A stretch of 64,000 bases of DNA, taken from the IMG/VR virus record IMGVR_UViG_3300029922_000031, positions 41,075 to 105,074 of that record. One strand, written 5' to 3'. Below the pieces are notes generated by a model. That model searched no databases. It was not told where the DNA came from and saw only the letters and a list, made by a program, of their open reading frames with translations. Both the position numbers and the translations under genes were made by a program. Shown here piece after piece: positions 24,439 to 34,011 of this stretch (positions are counted from its first letter, which is position 1; each line of letters opens with the position of its first letter). The DNA comes from a virus.

Positions 24439-25101
24439 TTAAGCTAGCACCGCCGAATCGTCCGACAGTCGGCGCCAGGCGCCGTTCGAATAGACGACGA
24501 GAACGCCGGTGCCAGCGCCGACGCCCTCGCCCGTCTTGCGGCCGTTTGTTGCGAAGGCGACACCGCCAACGACGCCGGCCGGAAGCGCCGACACCAGGCA
24601 TCGCATCGTCAGAAGCAGAGCATTGGAAGTCAGAGCGGTAAAGGTGCCCGCCGCCGGCGTGACGCTGCCGATGACGACGCCGTCCATGACACCGCCGAGA
24701 CTGGCCGCGCTGATGATCACGACACCCGAGACCGACACGTCGCCCTGAAGAACGCTGGAAATCGGGGAAAGCGCGACGAGCGCCGCGTCGATCTGAAGAA
24801 GCGACTGAGCGATGAGGCTCGAAGTGTCGATGTCGCCGAACGCTGGCGTTGGGAAGGCGTTGGTCGGCGTGAAGTCGCGCTGAATGGCGTTTTGCTGCGC
24901 CGTCTTAGTCGTGCCGACATAATTGGTGGTCAGCGTGATCTGTATGTCGGAGTCGACGCTGAGAATCTTGTACCAGACGCCCTCTCCCTGAATCTCGAAC
25001 AGGTCGTTCGCGGTAACATTGGCCGCCCACTGCGTTCCCGCGCCAGCGACGACAGGGGATCCATTGGTGACGTTGACGGTGCCGAGACGATACTGAGCCA
25101 T
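24439..25101 (-). CDS. Tail-tip or fibre-associated structural protein
   Basis: 220 residues. The N-terminal domain (GTVNVTNGSPVVAGAGTQWA..., GVWYKILSVDSDIQITLT) is a small beta domain often seen in phage tail proteins. It is followed by PAFGDIDTSSLIAQSLLQIDAALV and a C-terminal part with TPAAGTFTAL, common in fibre connectors. Residues 1-95 share their plan with the gene at 25161 (YKILSVDSD against HIKSVDSD, then DFTPT and P..P.). Confidence 0.65.
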   Translation of the reverse strand: MAQYRLGTVNVTNGSPVVAGAGTQWAANVTANDLFEIQGEGVWYKILSVDSDIQITLTTNYVGTTKTAQQNAIQRDFTPTNAFPTPAFGDIDTSSLIAQSLLQIDAALVALSPISSVLQGDVSVSGVVIISAASLGGVMDGVVIGSVTPAAGTFTALTSNALLLTMRCLVSALPAGVVGGVAFATNGRKTGEGVGAGTGVLVVYSNGAWRRLSDDSAVLA

Positions 25102-25129
25102 GAATGCCCTTCCTGCTTCCGCAAGAGTA

Positions 25130-25143
25130 AGTCAAAACTGAAT
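25130..25143. promoter_or_regulatory. Dispersed palindromic operator, site 8
   Basis: AGTCAAAACTGAAT, with TTGACT reading towards the gene at 24439-25101. It lies 29 bp before that gene's start. Confidence 0.55.
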
Positions 25144-25160
25144 GATTCTCTACCGCAAAA

Positions 25161-25505
25161 TTAGGTGAGCGGCATTTCCAGATCGAGAATCTTCAGGCCG
25201 CGATTGATCAGCGCCTGCGAATTGAGATGGTTGCGGCCCGGCATCGGTAGATTGAGCGTGGGTGTGAAGTCGGTGGCGATCGCATAGACCAGCCCGAACA
25301 GAGTGTTTCCGGTCGGGCCGGGGATCGTCTCGAACACGGTCAGTTGGAGGTCGCTGTCGACCGACTTGATATGAAAGATCTGTTTGAGGCCGGGGATCGA
25401 GACGAATTGACCGACCTTTGCATTGGCGAGAAAGGCCGTGCCGTCGCCTTTGATCGTGCTGGTGTTGCAGACGAGTCCAATCGTGCCATCGGTGTATGCG
25501 GCCAT
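25161..25505 (-). CDS. Tail structural protein, paralogue of the next gene downstream
   Basis: 114 residues. Segment IFHIKSVDSDLQLTV, then DFTPTLNLPMPG and NSQALINRGLKILD, matches in order the N-terminal half of the 220-aa protein encoded at 24439-25101. It is probably a short duplicate of the tail attachment domain lacking the C-terminal part. Confidence 0.6.
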   Translation of the reverse strand: MAAYTDGTIGLVCNTSTIKGDGTAFLANAKVGQFVSIPGLKQIFHIKSVDSDLQLTVFETIPGPTGNTLFGLVYAIATDFTPTLNLPMPGRNHLNSQALINRGLKILDLEMPLT

Positions 25506-25527
25506 CGACTTTCTCCAAGATTATCGG

Positions 25528-26037
25528 TCAAAGACCATAGGTGCGGAAGGCGTAAGCCTGTGGCGACGTCCACGACGTTGGATTTGCGAAGTTGATGACA
25601 GACAGAAACAGGAAGATATAACTCGTCGTAGCGAAGAAGCCTGAGTTCGCGCCTGTGCCACGTGGCGTAATTACACCGCCGGATGTAACATAGGTCACAG
25701 TTCCACTGTTATAGCTGGCGACCCAATCATCCGTTGCTGGATCTTGATAGGAAGCGAAGACGAGCGGGATATAGGCGTAGGGCGTGGCAAAGTTATACTG
25801 ATAAGAATAGTAATAGGCGGATTTCACATAAGAAGCATTAGGTGGATTGTAGCTGACCGGCCCAGAAAAGGACGACCACGGAATTTGTTGCGCAACGGAC
25901 GCCCCGCCGTAGCGAGACCCGTAAGCGTCGAAAATAACATCAGCCTGGTTAGTCGGGGATACCGCGCTATCTCCAGAACTAGTGGAGCGCATAACTCCTG
26001 CACTCGGGTCGATGTAAAACTGGGTCGTCAAAGTCAT
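25528..26037 (-). CDS. Unknown tail-associated protein A
   Basis: 169 residues, very rich in Tyr, Ser, Ala and Thr, with no Cys visible. It shares VIFDAYGS... and YYYSYQYNFATPYAYIPLVF with the 299-aa gene upstream (IIFDSDWPE and YIYSYKHSLGYIPFVF). The two are probably paralogous beta-rich structural proteins. It lies directly downstream of the gpJ-like hub operon, so a fibre, tip or decoration role is likely. Confidence 0.55.
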   Translation of the reverse strand: MTLTTQFYIDPSAGVMRSTSSGDSAVSPTNQADVIFDAYGSRYGGASVAQQIPWSSFSGPVSYNPPNASYVKSAYYYSYQYNFATPYAYIPLVFASYQDPATDDWVASYNSGTVTYVTSGGVITPRGTGANSGFFATTSYIFLFLSVINFANPTSWTSPQAYAFRTYGL

Positions 26038-26040
26038 AGC

Positions 26041-26940
26041 CTAATGCCATTTATTCTTCATAATAAAGATTGAGGTTGGAGCGATAGCGAGCGTCTTGCC
26101 CGCGCTGCTGTAGCCGCTACCGCGCCCAACAACGTAAACACGTTGATCGTCAACATAGATGTTTGGGGATGCCAAGGCAGATACACGAAAATCGGGGTAC
26201 GAGATCGAGAACACGAAGGGGATATACCCGAGACTGTGCTTGTATGAATATATGTAGTCTGCGACCTTATTATACGTTGGCGTCACGCCGGGTGCATTAT
26301 ATTGGTTCCAATTCTGCACCCAGCCCAGCGATGAGACCGTCTCCGAATGAAGCGGTCGGCCAAGCACAGGCCCTAGTGACGCCGGCGGGATCAGAAAATC
26401 CCAGACATTCGTCGAGCTGATCAAGCGTCCAGGCTTCGATACGACTGGGCCACTGGCGTCCCACTTCATCCATGTGGTTCCCGCGCGAGATCCTGCCAGC
26501 GCGGTGGGATCGGCGAAGAAGACGGCCCATAGGCCCGTCGAAACATTCCCCATGGCCGGGAGAGACATGCTCGATTCCGACACTGCGAACCCGCTGGAAA
26601 GCTGATACGCGGTCTGCAAATCTTCCCACAGAGTCGTTCCGTAGTAGTTGTAGGGTAGCGGATGGCTTGAACTGTATGCCGGAAGATCAGGTACATAGAA
26701 AGCGCCGGCGACGAACGGCAAGAAAGGCAGCGTGGGAAAACTGACGGTCGTAATAGCAGTGGGCGATAGAACCGCCGTCCCGTAGTAGCCCGCGGCTGTG
26801 CTCAGCAACTCTGGCCAGTCAGAATCGAAGATGATGTTGGTCGGATCAGTCGGCGCCGGGTCGGCATCGAAGCCAGGCGCGACGACGCGAAAGCGGTGCC
26901 CCCCATCCGAGAAATATCCCGCCTTGACGCTGATGGTCAT
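26041..26940 (-). CDS. Unknown tail-associated protein B
   Basis: 299 residues, beta-rich and aromatic. It carries the YxYSYxxxLGYIPFVF block near residues 230-247 that also occurs in the following gene. The start lies three bases after the gpJ-like stop, so the two are translated together. It is probably a fibre or tip protein bound to the hub. No family is recognised. Confidence 0.55.
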   Translation of the reverse strand: MTISVKAGYFSDGGHRFRVVAPGFDADPAPTDPTNIIFDSDWPELLSTAAGYYGTAVLSPTAITTVSFPTLPFLPFVAGAFYVPDLPAYSSSHPLPYNYYGTTLWEDLQTAYQLSSGFAVSESSMSLPAMGNVSTGLWAVFFADPTALAGSRAGTTWMKWDASGPVVSKPGRLISSTNVWDFLIPPASLGPVLGRPLHSETVSSLGWVQNWNQYNAPGVTPTYNKVADYIYSYKHSLGYIPFVFSISYPDFRVSALASPNIYVDDQRVYVVGRGSGYSSAGKTLAIAPTSIFIMKNKWH

Positions 26941-26943
26941 AGA

Positions 26944-29900
26944 TCACGCATTGAAGTAGATCGCCCCGCCATCGAGATCGATGATCATTTTCCCGTCAGT
27001 GCTCTGGATAGTGCCGGCGGTCACAGCGCCAATATCGGCGCTGATCGCCGAGAGCGTGGTGACGTCAAGCTGCGCCGCGGTGATCGAGTTGGCGGCGATT
27101 TGGGTGGCCGTGATGGTGCCGGCGGCGATTTGGGTGGCCGTGATGCTGCCGGCGGCGATCAAAGCCGCGGTGATCGAGTTTGCGGCGATCTGAGTAGCCG
27201 TGATCGTTCCCGCCGTTAGGCGATCGGCGGTGATCGCGCCCGCCTGAATCTGGGTAGCGGTGATCGTGCCAGCGGCGATCTGATCGGCCGTGATCGAAGC
27301 AGCGGCGATCTGCGCGGCCTTGATTGAGCCGGTGACGATGTTCGAGCCGTCGACAACGGTCTGACCATAGCTGACGATCATTCCCGCCAGGGGAGTATAG
27401 CTGGCGAAATTGATCACGTCGGCGCTAGAGCTCGCGGCGATGTCGTTCGAGAGTGTCGTCGCGTCCTTCTCCCACCAGACGTAGATGGGAGTGCCAGTGT
27501 AGGTCAGAGAGCCCGCAGCCACCGTGACGGTTACGTTGTCGCCGGCGTCGTCGAGATATTGGATTGTACCGGCCGTCCAGGAGAAGACGCTCGTCCCGAT
27601 GTTGAAGGCGAAAGTGAAGCCGGTGATCGTGACGCCGCGCAGGCCGATGGTCAGTAGGTTAGCCGCAATGGTGTTGGCTGCAATCGAGCCGCCGTCGATC
27701 TTGGTCGCGTCTGAACCGTTCTGCCAGGAGGCGAGCGTTGTCGAACCGTCGATCTCGATTAGACCGGCGGCGATCTGGGTGGTGTTATTGTAGTTGATCA
27801 GGGCGGCTGGATCGCCAATCTCAACGCCTGTCGTGCCGATGGTGATCGTCGGCGGGAGTGAGGTCGTAATGTTGAGAAGATCGCCCGTAATTGAACCGGC
27901 GACGAGTCGATCGGCGGTGATCGAGCCCGCGACAATGTCACCGTTGGCGACTGCGCCAGGCGTGACAGAGACGGGGCCTGCGTAAGCACCCGCGACGCCC
28001 GACGTGTTGACAGCGCGCACCCAATAATAGAGCTCTACGCCCGTCGTGAGCCCCGCCTGAGTGAATGCAGTCCCGTAAGACGTGCCGGCCAGCACTGCTG
28101 CGCCGAGCACACCGGTCGTGCCGAACCAAATCTCGAGATGATCGAGGTCGGCGTCGCTCGGATTGACCCACTGAAGATAGACGCTCTTGAGCGATGCGGC
28201 GACGGCGAGCTCAGTGATAGCGCCCGGACCGGTCGTCTTCGCCGGCATGGCGATCGAGATGCTGGCGCAGAATGCCGACGCATACGCCGTCTGCGACCAA
28301 GCTCGGACCTTGACCGTGTATGTGTGGCCGGAGACCAGGTTCGGCCAGGAGAAGATGTCGAGCGAGGTCTGATAGCTGATGAAGGAGCCGGCGCCGTCCT
28401 GAATCTCGACGTCGAAATAGGCGAAGTTGCTCGAGGGCGAAGCGTCCCAGGTCGCGGTCAGAACCTGTTGAACCTCACCCGTCGTCAGAGTGAGGTTGCT
28501 GGTAGATAGCGCAAGGCTGGTTGGAATATCTGGCGGGGTGACGTTGGGCGTGTAGCCGCCCACTGTCACAGCGAAGGGCGGCGAAATGTTCAGGTTATCG
28601 GTGCCGAACTGATCGTAGCCGGCGATGCGGATATAATAGGTCGTTCCGAGATCGCCGGGGATCGCGACCAGATTGTTTGACCCCTGATAGACCGGCGTCG
28701 TCGCAAGGGGATCGAAGTTCTGATCGGTCGAAGCCCAGACAAAGGAGCCGACGAAGTCTGCATCCGACGGGTTGACATAGGTGACATACATCGCCTGCGC
28801 GCCAGACGTGACGGTCGGGAAGATGACATCGGGGACCGGATTGTCGACCGCAAGCGTCACCGCCGGGGACTGACGACCAAGAGTATCTTGGACCACGACG
28901 CTGACCGAGAACGCACGCTGCGGCCCGCGGTTGAAGGCGACATTGTCGGCGGTGTTCTTATCAAAGGTGTAGACGTAGTCGCTGGTGTAGACGGTCTCGG
29001 TGCGCAGCACCGTGCCGGTGGTGGCGTCAAGGATTGAGACGCTGTTGCAGAGAAAGAAGGGGTTGACGCTTCCTACGCCTGCGGTGCTCTGGCCAACATC
29101 GCTGGTCGAACCGGGGAAATTATTCTCCCAGGTGACGTGGCAGTCCTTGCCGCTGAAGTTGGCGCTGTTGCCAGAGTCGAAGACTTCCAACATGCTGACA
29201 TAGGGCGGCGGCGTCGCGGCCCAGCCCTGTACGTTGTAGTCTATGGAGACATCCGTCGAAACGCGGCCGTCAAAGCCGACCGATTGAATGTTGAAGGTCC
29301 ACTGACCAAGCTGAATGCCGTCGGCGTCAAGGCTCGAGACGTTGGTCTGACCGATCGTCGTCGTGCCGCCGATATTCGGGCTGATGCCAGTGACCAGATA
29401 GGACTGAGCGAGGAAGTCATCCGAGGGCGACCACGAGAACGTCAGACGATTGGCCGCAACGCCGTTCTGAAAATAGACGCTCTCCTGCACCTGAAAATTA
29501 GCAGGCGGGTTGATGGTCGACTGCGGGCGCGAATATTGGATCGTCGCGAGATTTAGATTACCCTCGACTCGATCGTACTTCGTCGGATCGTAGAAGAGCG
29601 CCGTGATCTTGAAGAGGTTCTTTTCAGTCTCGGCGATCGAAATAACGCGATATTGCCGCGGCGCGAGCTCGGTGCTGGTGATCACCCACATCGCGCCAAT
29701 GAGCGGCGCCTGCGCAAGAGCCGACTCGAGCGTGACCGTCTGATTGTCCGTACTGAAACTCGCGATCGTCTGCGAGCCGATCGTACCGTCCGGAAATTCA
29801 ACCATGAGCGCGTAGGTTTGACCCAAGACCGGAACGAACGGCTGATCTAAAGTCAATACTGACTGGCTCGTGATGACCTGAATACGCCCGCCAAGCCGCA

Positions 29901-31410
29901 CTTGAGCTTTGTTTGGGTCGGCGATCGCGATGACGTCGCCAGGCCGAACGTCGATATGATCCCAGGAAGCGGTATATTCGACGGTCTCGGTGGCGAATTG
30001 CTCGGTATCGAGCAGCCACTTTCCCATGCGGTTGGCCTGGCCACGGCTCGTGCAGCCAATCGCGGTCAGGTTCGTCTCGCGCCACCCATATTGAATGAGC
30101 TGCGGCTCGCTGACCACTACCTCGACGTCAGGCCCGTAGAACATGATCGGGTTGTTCCACCGGATCATTGCGACCGAATGCCGAGCCTTTAGAGCTGTGC
30201 CGCTGTAGTTGAAGTGCCCGTCGATGACGTTCGTCGGCGAGACCAGCTTAACGGGATCCATCGGCATATCGGCGATGGCGAAAACCTGGCCAATCGACCA
30301 GTAGGCCATGCCTCGGAAGCTCGACGTGATGTTCTGAAGAGCCTTGTAGGCTTCCTGGCGATTATTAAGCACACCATTGAAGGTGTAGCGCGGCTCCTGC
30401 CCGCCGTAGCCGTCAGAGACCAACTGATCGCAATATTGGGCGATCGAATAGAGCGACCACTTGTCAACTTTGGTGGCGTCGATGAACTCGCCGATACCGT
30501 AACGATCGTTCGTGAACAGGTCGTAGAGCACCCACGCCGGGTTGTTGGAATAGGCCATTTGGAATGTGCCATCCCAAACGCCGGTGTAGACTCGAGTTGT
30601 CGGATTATAGTTGCTCGGAACCTGAATGATCAGGCCCTGAATGTGAAACGACCGAGCTGGGATTGCGCTTGCGCTAAACAGCTCCGAATCGACGGTGAGA
30701 CCGACAACCGCCGAGTTCGGGTAGATGAAGTTGCCGGCGACGATCGTCGTGTAGGAATCCCACCACGTTTCGTTCTGCAAACGAACGTTATCGGAGTCTT
30801 TGGTGATCCGCCGAACGCGCAAATTGCAGGGCGTGCTGCCCGGTGGGATGTCGAAGACGCTCTGGTGCTGATAGGCGCTGGTGCATTTCTGATTGTTAAG
30901 GTTGACGGTGGCGGCGAGCGTCCAGTAGCCGCCATTAGGCTGAATTTCGACGACCCACGAAACACTGGTTGGATTTATGTTGCCACTGCTGTCCGTCGAC
31001 GTGAGCGCCGGCACGCGAACAATCACCTGAGCGGAAGTGACGTCCGGGTCGACAATCGTCACCGCCGAAGGCGAGATGTTTTCCTGAACTTGAATGCCGA
31101 CCGCGATGACGTTCTCCGCGGTCGAATTGCCGGGCAGGGCCGGCTGGTCGGGCAATCCCACGCGGCTTTCCCACTGCACACCGCGAAAGTTCACGGTGCC
31201 ATTGGCATTCACCACCGGCGTTTGGTTGAAATAGATCGAGGTCCCGCCGTTGACGAGACCCGCGATCTGACCCTCGCCGATCAGCTCGACGATGCGTGCA
31301 AAGGCGGCCGAGCGAAGCGTATTGTCCGCCTCGACGCCTTGCCCGCCGCCTTTGATAAAGCCGCTGAGAGAGGAGGTCTTTGAGCCCCGAATGGGAAGAG
31401 GAAAATCCAT
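26944..31410 (-). CDS. J: Central tail hub/host-specificity protein (lambda gpJ-like)
   Basis: 1488 residues. The N-terminus (LPIRGSKTSSLSGFIKGGGQ, then a long hub region to about residue 650) matches gpJ-type proteins. Fibronectin type III-like domains follow to about 1170. The C-terminus has a repetitive helical region (GSITADQIAAGTITATQIQA and variants, about 1395-1460), which forms the trimeric stalk in related phages. It binds the receptor and plugs the tail tube. Its start overlaps the gpI-like stop (TAATG). An operator-like palindrome lies inside at 29851-29864. Confidence 0.9.
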   Translation of the reverse strand: MDFPLPIRGSKTSSLSGFIKGGGQGVEADNTLRSAAFARIVELIGEGQIAGLVNGGTSIYFNQTPVVNANGTVNFRGVQWESRVGLPDQPALPGNSTAENVIAVGIQVQENISPSAVTIVDPDVTSAQVIVRVPALTSTDSSGNINPTSVSWVVEIQPNGGYWTLAATVNLNNQKCTSAYQHQSVFDIPPGSTPCNLRVRRITKDSDNVRLQNETWWDSYTTIVAGNFIYPNSAVVGLTVDSELFSASAIPARSFHIQGLIIQVPSNYNPTTRVYTGVWDGTFQMAYSNNPAWVLYDLFTNDRYGIGEFIDATKVDKWSLYSIAQYCDQLVSDGYGGQEPRYTFNGVLNNRQEAYKALQNITSSFRGMAYWSIGQVFAIADMPMDPVKLVSPTNVIDGHFNYSGTALKARHSVAMIRWNNPIMFYGPDVEVVVSEPQLIQYGWRETNLTAIGCTSRGQANRMGKWLLDTEQFATETVEYTASWDHIDVRPGDVIAIADPNKAQVRLGGRIQVITSQSVLTLDQPFVPVLGQTYALMVEFPDGTIGSQTIASFSTDNQTVTLESALAQAPLIGAMWVITSTELAPRQYRVISIAETEKNLFKITALFYDPTKYDRVEGNLNLATIQYSRPQSTINPPANFQVQESVYFQNGVAANRLTFSWSPSDDFLAQSYLVTGISPNIGGTTTIGQTNVSSLDADGIQLGQWTFNIQSVGFDGRVSTDVSIDYNVQGWAATPPPYVSMLEVFDSGNSANFSGKDCHVTWENNFPGSTSDVGQSTAGVGSVNPFFLCNSVSILDATTGTVLRTETVYTSDYVYTFDKNTADNVAFNRGPQRAFSVSVVVQDTLGRQSPAVTLAVDNPVPDVIFPTVTSGAQAMYVTYVNPSDADFVGSFVWASTDQNFDPLATTPVYQGSNNLVAIPGDLGTTYYIRIAGYDQFGTDNLNISPPFAVTVGGYTPNVTPPDIPTSLALSTSNLTLTTGEVQQVLTATWDASPSSNFAYFDVEIQDGAGSFISYQTSLDIFSWPNLVSGHTYTVKVRAWSQTAYASAFCASISIAMPAKTTGPGAITELAVAASLKSVYLQWVNPSDADLDHLEIWFGTTGVLGAAVLAGTSYGTAFTQAGLTTGVELYYWVRAVNTSGVAGAYAGPVSVTPGAVANGDIVAGSITADRLVAGSITGDLLNITTSLPPTITIGTTGVEIGDPAALINYNNTTQIAAGLIEIDGSTTLASWQNGSDATKIDGGSIAANTIAANLLTIGLRGVTITGFTFAFNIGTSVFSWTAGTIQYLDDAGDNVTVTVAAGSLTYTGTPIYVWWEKDATTLSNDIAASSSADVINFASYTPLAGMIVSYGQTVVDGSNIVTGSIKAAQIAAASITADQIAAGTITATQIQAGAITADRLTAGTITATQIAANSITAALIAAGSITATQIAAGTITATQIAANSITAAQLDVTTLSAISADIGAVTAGTIQSTDGKMIIDLDGGAIYFNA
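29851..29864. promoter_or_regulatory. Operator-like palindrome inside the gpJ-like gene
   Basis: AGTCAATACTGACT, one mismatch from a perfect palindrome, falls in coding sequence within a 4.5-kb gene. If bound it would act as an internal roadblock. Confidence 0.45.
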
Positions 31411-32129
31411 TAGGTGTTACCGGAAGGCTGAGTGTATTCGGACGGACTGCCGGTGACGATGCCCTGCCCTGTTTCTGGATCATAGGTGTCGATGTTCGTG
31501 TTGCCGTCGGTCGGATTCCAATTGACGGGAATGTTCTCGATGTCGAGCGCGCCGGAGATAAGCTGCGAGCCGCAGATAACCTCGCCGTAGATCAACGGCA
31601 CAGGATTACCCTGCGCATAAGAGTTGTCGGGACCGGCGAGCGTGAACGAAGCCTGCTCATTCGGGTTCTGCTGCTTTGGCGCCAAAAGGGTCGCAACGCC
31701 AGCGAGTGTCAGCGCTAAGCCGACCATCGCCACGTTGCCGTAGCTAAACGCGCCCATGAGGCCAGCGCCGAGTGGCGCAGCGAGAGCGCCGCCCGACATG
31801 AATAATGCCGTACCGATCAGAGCGACGCCAAGAATTGTCTTCAGCGCGCCGCCGGCGGTAGAATTCTTCGAGCCAGCGATGTGCGGAACGATATGAAGAT
31901 CCGCCTGACCGAGTTTGAAGTCGTTCAGTTCGCCTTCATCGAGATACATCCCGTCATCGTTAGGATCGCCGCGCACGATCTCGAACGAACCTTCCCGCAG
32001 CTCCTCAAGGAAGCCCGTCAGATTGGCGTGGAGCGCGCGAATAGCTTCGCCGGCAGTCGCGACGTTCAGGCGGAATACGTCGCCGAATTTGTCGCCAAGC
32101 CGGCCGTGAAGCCAGATGTTACGAAGCAC
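31410..32129 (-). CDS. I: Tail assembly protein (lambda gpI-like)
   Basis: 239 residues. The N-terminal part (IWLHGRLGDKFGDVFRLNV, ATAGEAIRALHANL) is a small ubiquitin-like domain as in gpI. A hydrophobic glycine/alanine-rich stretch follows (TILGVALIGTALFMSGGALA, AMVGLALTLAGVATLL), and then NPVPLIYGEVICGSQLISG, a typical gpI C-terminus. It acts in tail-tip assembly together with gpK, gpL and gpJ. The start overlaps the gpK-like gene. Confidence 0.85.
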   Translation of the reverse strand: MLRNIWLHGRLGDKFGDVFRLNVATAGEAIRALHANLTGFLEELREGSFEIVRGDPNDDGMYLDEGELNDFKLGQADLHIVPHIAGSKNSTAGGALKTILGVALIGTALFMSGGALAAPLGAGLMGAFSYGNVAMVGLALTLAGVATLLAPKQQNPNEQASFTLAGPDNSYAQGNPVPLIYGEVICGSQLISGALDIENIPVNWNPTDGNTNIDTYDPETGQGIVTGSPSEYTQPSGNT

Positions 32130-32898
32130 CGCTAGTCCCCTTGTAACGAACCCAAATCTCCGCGGCGCGCGCCCAGATACCGGCGGGTGTTCGATGCGAG
32201 AGGCGACCGGGAAGATGATGAATGATTGTGCCGTCTGAAGTCAGAATGCCGCAATGGTTGAGAGTCAGGCTCCGAATCTTCATGAGGAAGGCATCGCCCG
32301 GCTTCGCCTCCTCGCGCGGGATTTCGACGAAACCAGCCTTCTTGAAGTTGTCGACGTAGAGGGTCTGACCGAGCTTCTTCGTGTCGCCCCACCAGCCGTC
32401 AGCGCGAGGAAACTCAGGGAGAATGATTGACTCGAGCGGCCAGAGAACGCTCTGTTGAGCAAGCTTCTCTTTTCCCAAGCCGTATGTGTCGCGCGCAAGC
32501 GAGTAGCAGTCGCGAATCCCGTGCATGAACGAGCGTCCGAGAATCGGGGCGATCTCAGCGTTCCCGCCCCAAATCTCAGGTGTCGAGGTGATCTCCCCAT
32601 CCGTCGCAATGAGAACCCACGGCACGCCCGTCGCAAGCTGCCCAATCATGTCGCTATCGGTCGGAAATAGCGGGCCGCCGGGGTGCGAATGCACAACTGC
32701 TTCGATCTTCTTGCCATCGGTCTTCAGCTTGACCTGAAGCGCCGCGGCGATCGTGAAGTCTTTGTTTGGGTCGGTCGCGTAGTTGAAGCACGGCAGATAA
32801 TCGCCGTCGACGATCAGCCCGCAAGCCTCCTTCGGGAAGTCCCGGATCGTGTGCGCCTTAATATCGCTGATGTTCTTGGCCGTCAGGATAAAGGTCAT
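32119..32898 (-). CDS. K: Tail assembly protein with JAMM and NlpC/P60 domains (lambda gpK-like)
   Basis: 259 residues. An N-terminal JAMM/MPN metallopeptidase domain has HSHPGGPLFPTDSD (70-83), and a C-terminal NlpC/P60 domain has Cys131 (GIRDCYSLARDTYG) and His215 (LNHCGIL). This two-domain plan is that of lambda gpK, needed for tail-tip formation and possibly for local cell-wall cleavage at entry. It overlaps gpL at its start and gpI at its end. Confidence 0.9.
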   Translation of the reverse strand: MTFILTAKNISDIKAHTIRDFPKEACGLIVDGDYLPCFNYATDPNKDFTIAAALQVKLKTDGKKIEAVVHSHPGGPLFPTDSDMIGQLATGVPWVLIATDGEITSTPEIWGGNAEIAPILGRSFMHGIRDCYSLARDTYGLGKEKLAQQSVLWPLESIILPEFPRADGWWGDTKKLGQTLYVDNFKKAGFVEIPREEAKPGDAFLMKIRSLTLNHCGILTSDGTIIHHLPGRLSHRTPAGIWARAAEIWVRYKGTSGAS

Positions 32899-33602
32899 TG
32901 GAACCTCGCAACGCCGGCAAAGCCACCATAGGGTAGATCGCCGGTAGCGCCGAAGCGAAGCTTGCAGCTCGAGACCATGCGGCCGCAGCCGTCCTGAGTC
33001 GGATCAGTGCTTGCCGCGTCCTGTGCGGTCATGATCGCCCCAGTGTAGGGGCACTGAGCCTTGGTGTAGTCGAAGGCGCCCGTGGTCATGTTCCAGACTC
33101 GGTATCGCCAGGTGCAGGTGTCGCGGATAACCATGCGCTTGGGAATCATCGCGCCTTGATTGTCGAGAGAAGAGGATAATTCCCACTCGATGAAGATTGG
33201 GTTCTCGCTCGATTTCCGCTCAACGAGAAAGATGTCTGGACCAAAAAGCGCGGTCGGATCTGCTTCCGCGGCGCCATCGAGATACTGAGCGAAGGTGCGA
33301 ATGCGAGTCAGCGTGCAACCAACGAGGTCGCCGAAGGTGTTCAGCATCGCCTGAAAAATGCCGTTCGAGTTCGAGACCTTAATTTTTGGGGTCGGCAAGC
33401 CGCCCGAGCCGCTCATCTCGAAGCCCGAATAGCTGACGTCGGTCGGCGTGTAGTAGACGCCATTGAAAGTCACGCCGAGATTGTTCTGAGCGGCCGCGCA
33501 GAAGCTCTGAATGGGGCCGCCGATCGAGCTCGTATCCAACTGAAACATGGTCACGAGTTCGCCAGGTGTCGGACTCTGAACATTTTCGGTTAGATTGGTC
33601 AT
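32895..33602 (-). CDS. L: Minor tail protein L-like
   Basis: 235 residues. The last third contains four well-spaced cysteines (DTCTWRYR, AQCPYTG, DGCGRMVSSCKLRFG), the cluster that binds iron-sulphur in lambda gpL. It forms part of the tail tip between gpM and the hub. The ATG is preceded by GAGCAGAGATGTGAG. The operator at 33632 lies 30 bp upstream. Confidence 0.87.
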   Translation of the reverse strand: MTNLTENVQSPTPGELVTMFQLDTSSIGGPIQSFCAAAQNNLGVTFNGVYYTPTDVSYSGFEMSGSGGLPTPKIKVSNSNGIFQAMLNTFGDLVGCTLTRIRTFAQYLDGAAEADPTALFGPDIFLVERKSSENPIFIEWELSSSLDNQGAMIPKRMVIRDTCTWRYRVWNMTTGAFDYTKAQCPYTGAIMTAQDAASTDPTQDGCGRMVSSCKLRFGATGDLPYGGFAGVARFQ

Positions 33603-33631
33603 CTCACATCTCTGCTCCTATTCACATGATA

Positions 33632-33645
33632 AGTCAATTTTGACT
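33632..33645. promoter_or_regulatory. Dispersed palindromic operator, site 9
   Basis: AGTCAATTTTGACT, directly abutting the stop codon of the gpM-like gene at 33646 and 30 bp before the gpL-like start. On the minus strand it is followed at once by TATCAT. Confidence 0.65.
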
Positions 33646-34002
33646 TCATGTTAAGGTGCTAAAATTCTGCGTTAGAGTTGCGTTGATTGTTCGTAGACCA
33701 CCCTGCCCTCGCTTGACGGACCAATCTTCGCAGGTCCATTTGGTCGGCGCGAGATCATCGGAGACCGTATAGTAAAACGGCACGTCGCCGCCCTGATCGC
33801 TGAAGAAGGTGTCGATCACGACGGCCTGATCGAGGGTCAGCGTCTCCCAGGTCAGCGTCAGCGAGTTCTTGATCCAGTTCACGCCGTCGCGCGTAGCCTG
33901 CGAATATCCGTCACCGAAGTCTGCCTTGAGCAGCTTCGGCTTACGCTTGATGTCAGTTCCCGGCGAGGGTGGCGGATCAGGGTTGAAAGTATTTAGGGTC
34001 AT
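33646..34002 (-). CDS. M: Minor tail protein M-like
   Basis: 118 residues. The pattern RKPKLLKADFGDGYSQ, then LTWETLTLDQAVVIDTFF and FYYTVSDDLAPTKWTCEDW, is that of phage gpM-type minor tail proteins, beta-barrels of the tail tip. Gene order (tape measure, M, L, K, I, J) confirms it. Confidence 0.85.
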   Translation of the reverse strand: MTLNTFNPDPPPSPGTDIKRKPKLLKADFGDGYSQATRDGVNWIKNSLTLTWETLTLDQAVVIDTFFSDQGGDVPFYYTVSDDLAPTKWTCEDWSVKRGQGGLRTINATLTQNFSTLT

Positions 34003-34011
34003 CTTGGTCTC

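Noticed and set aside
30214-31383. 389-codon plus-strand frame
   Set aside because: It is a shadow of the gpJ-like gene with Arg/Val-rich composition and no motif.
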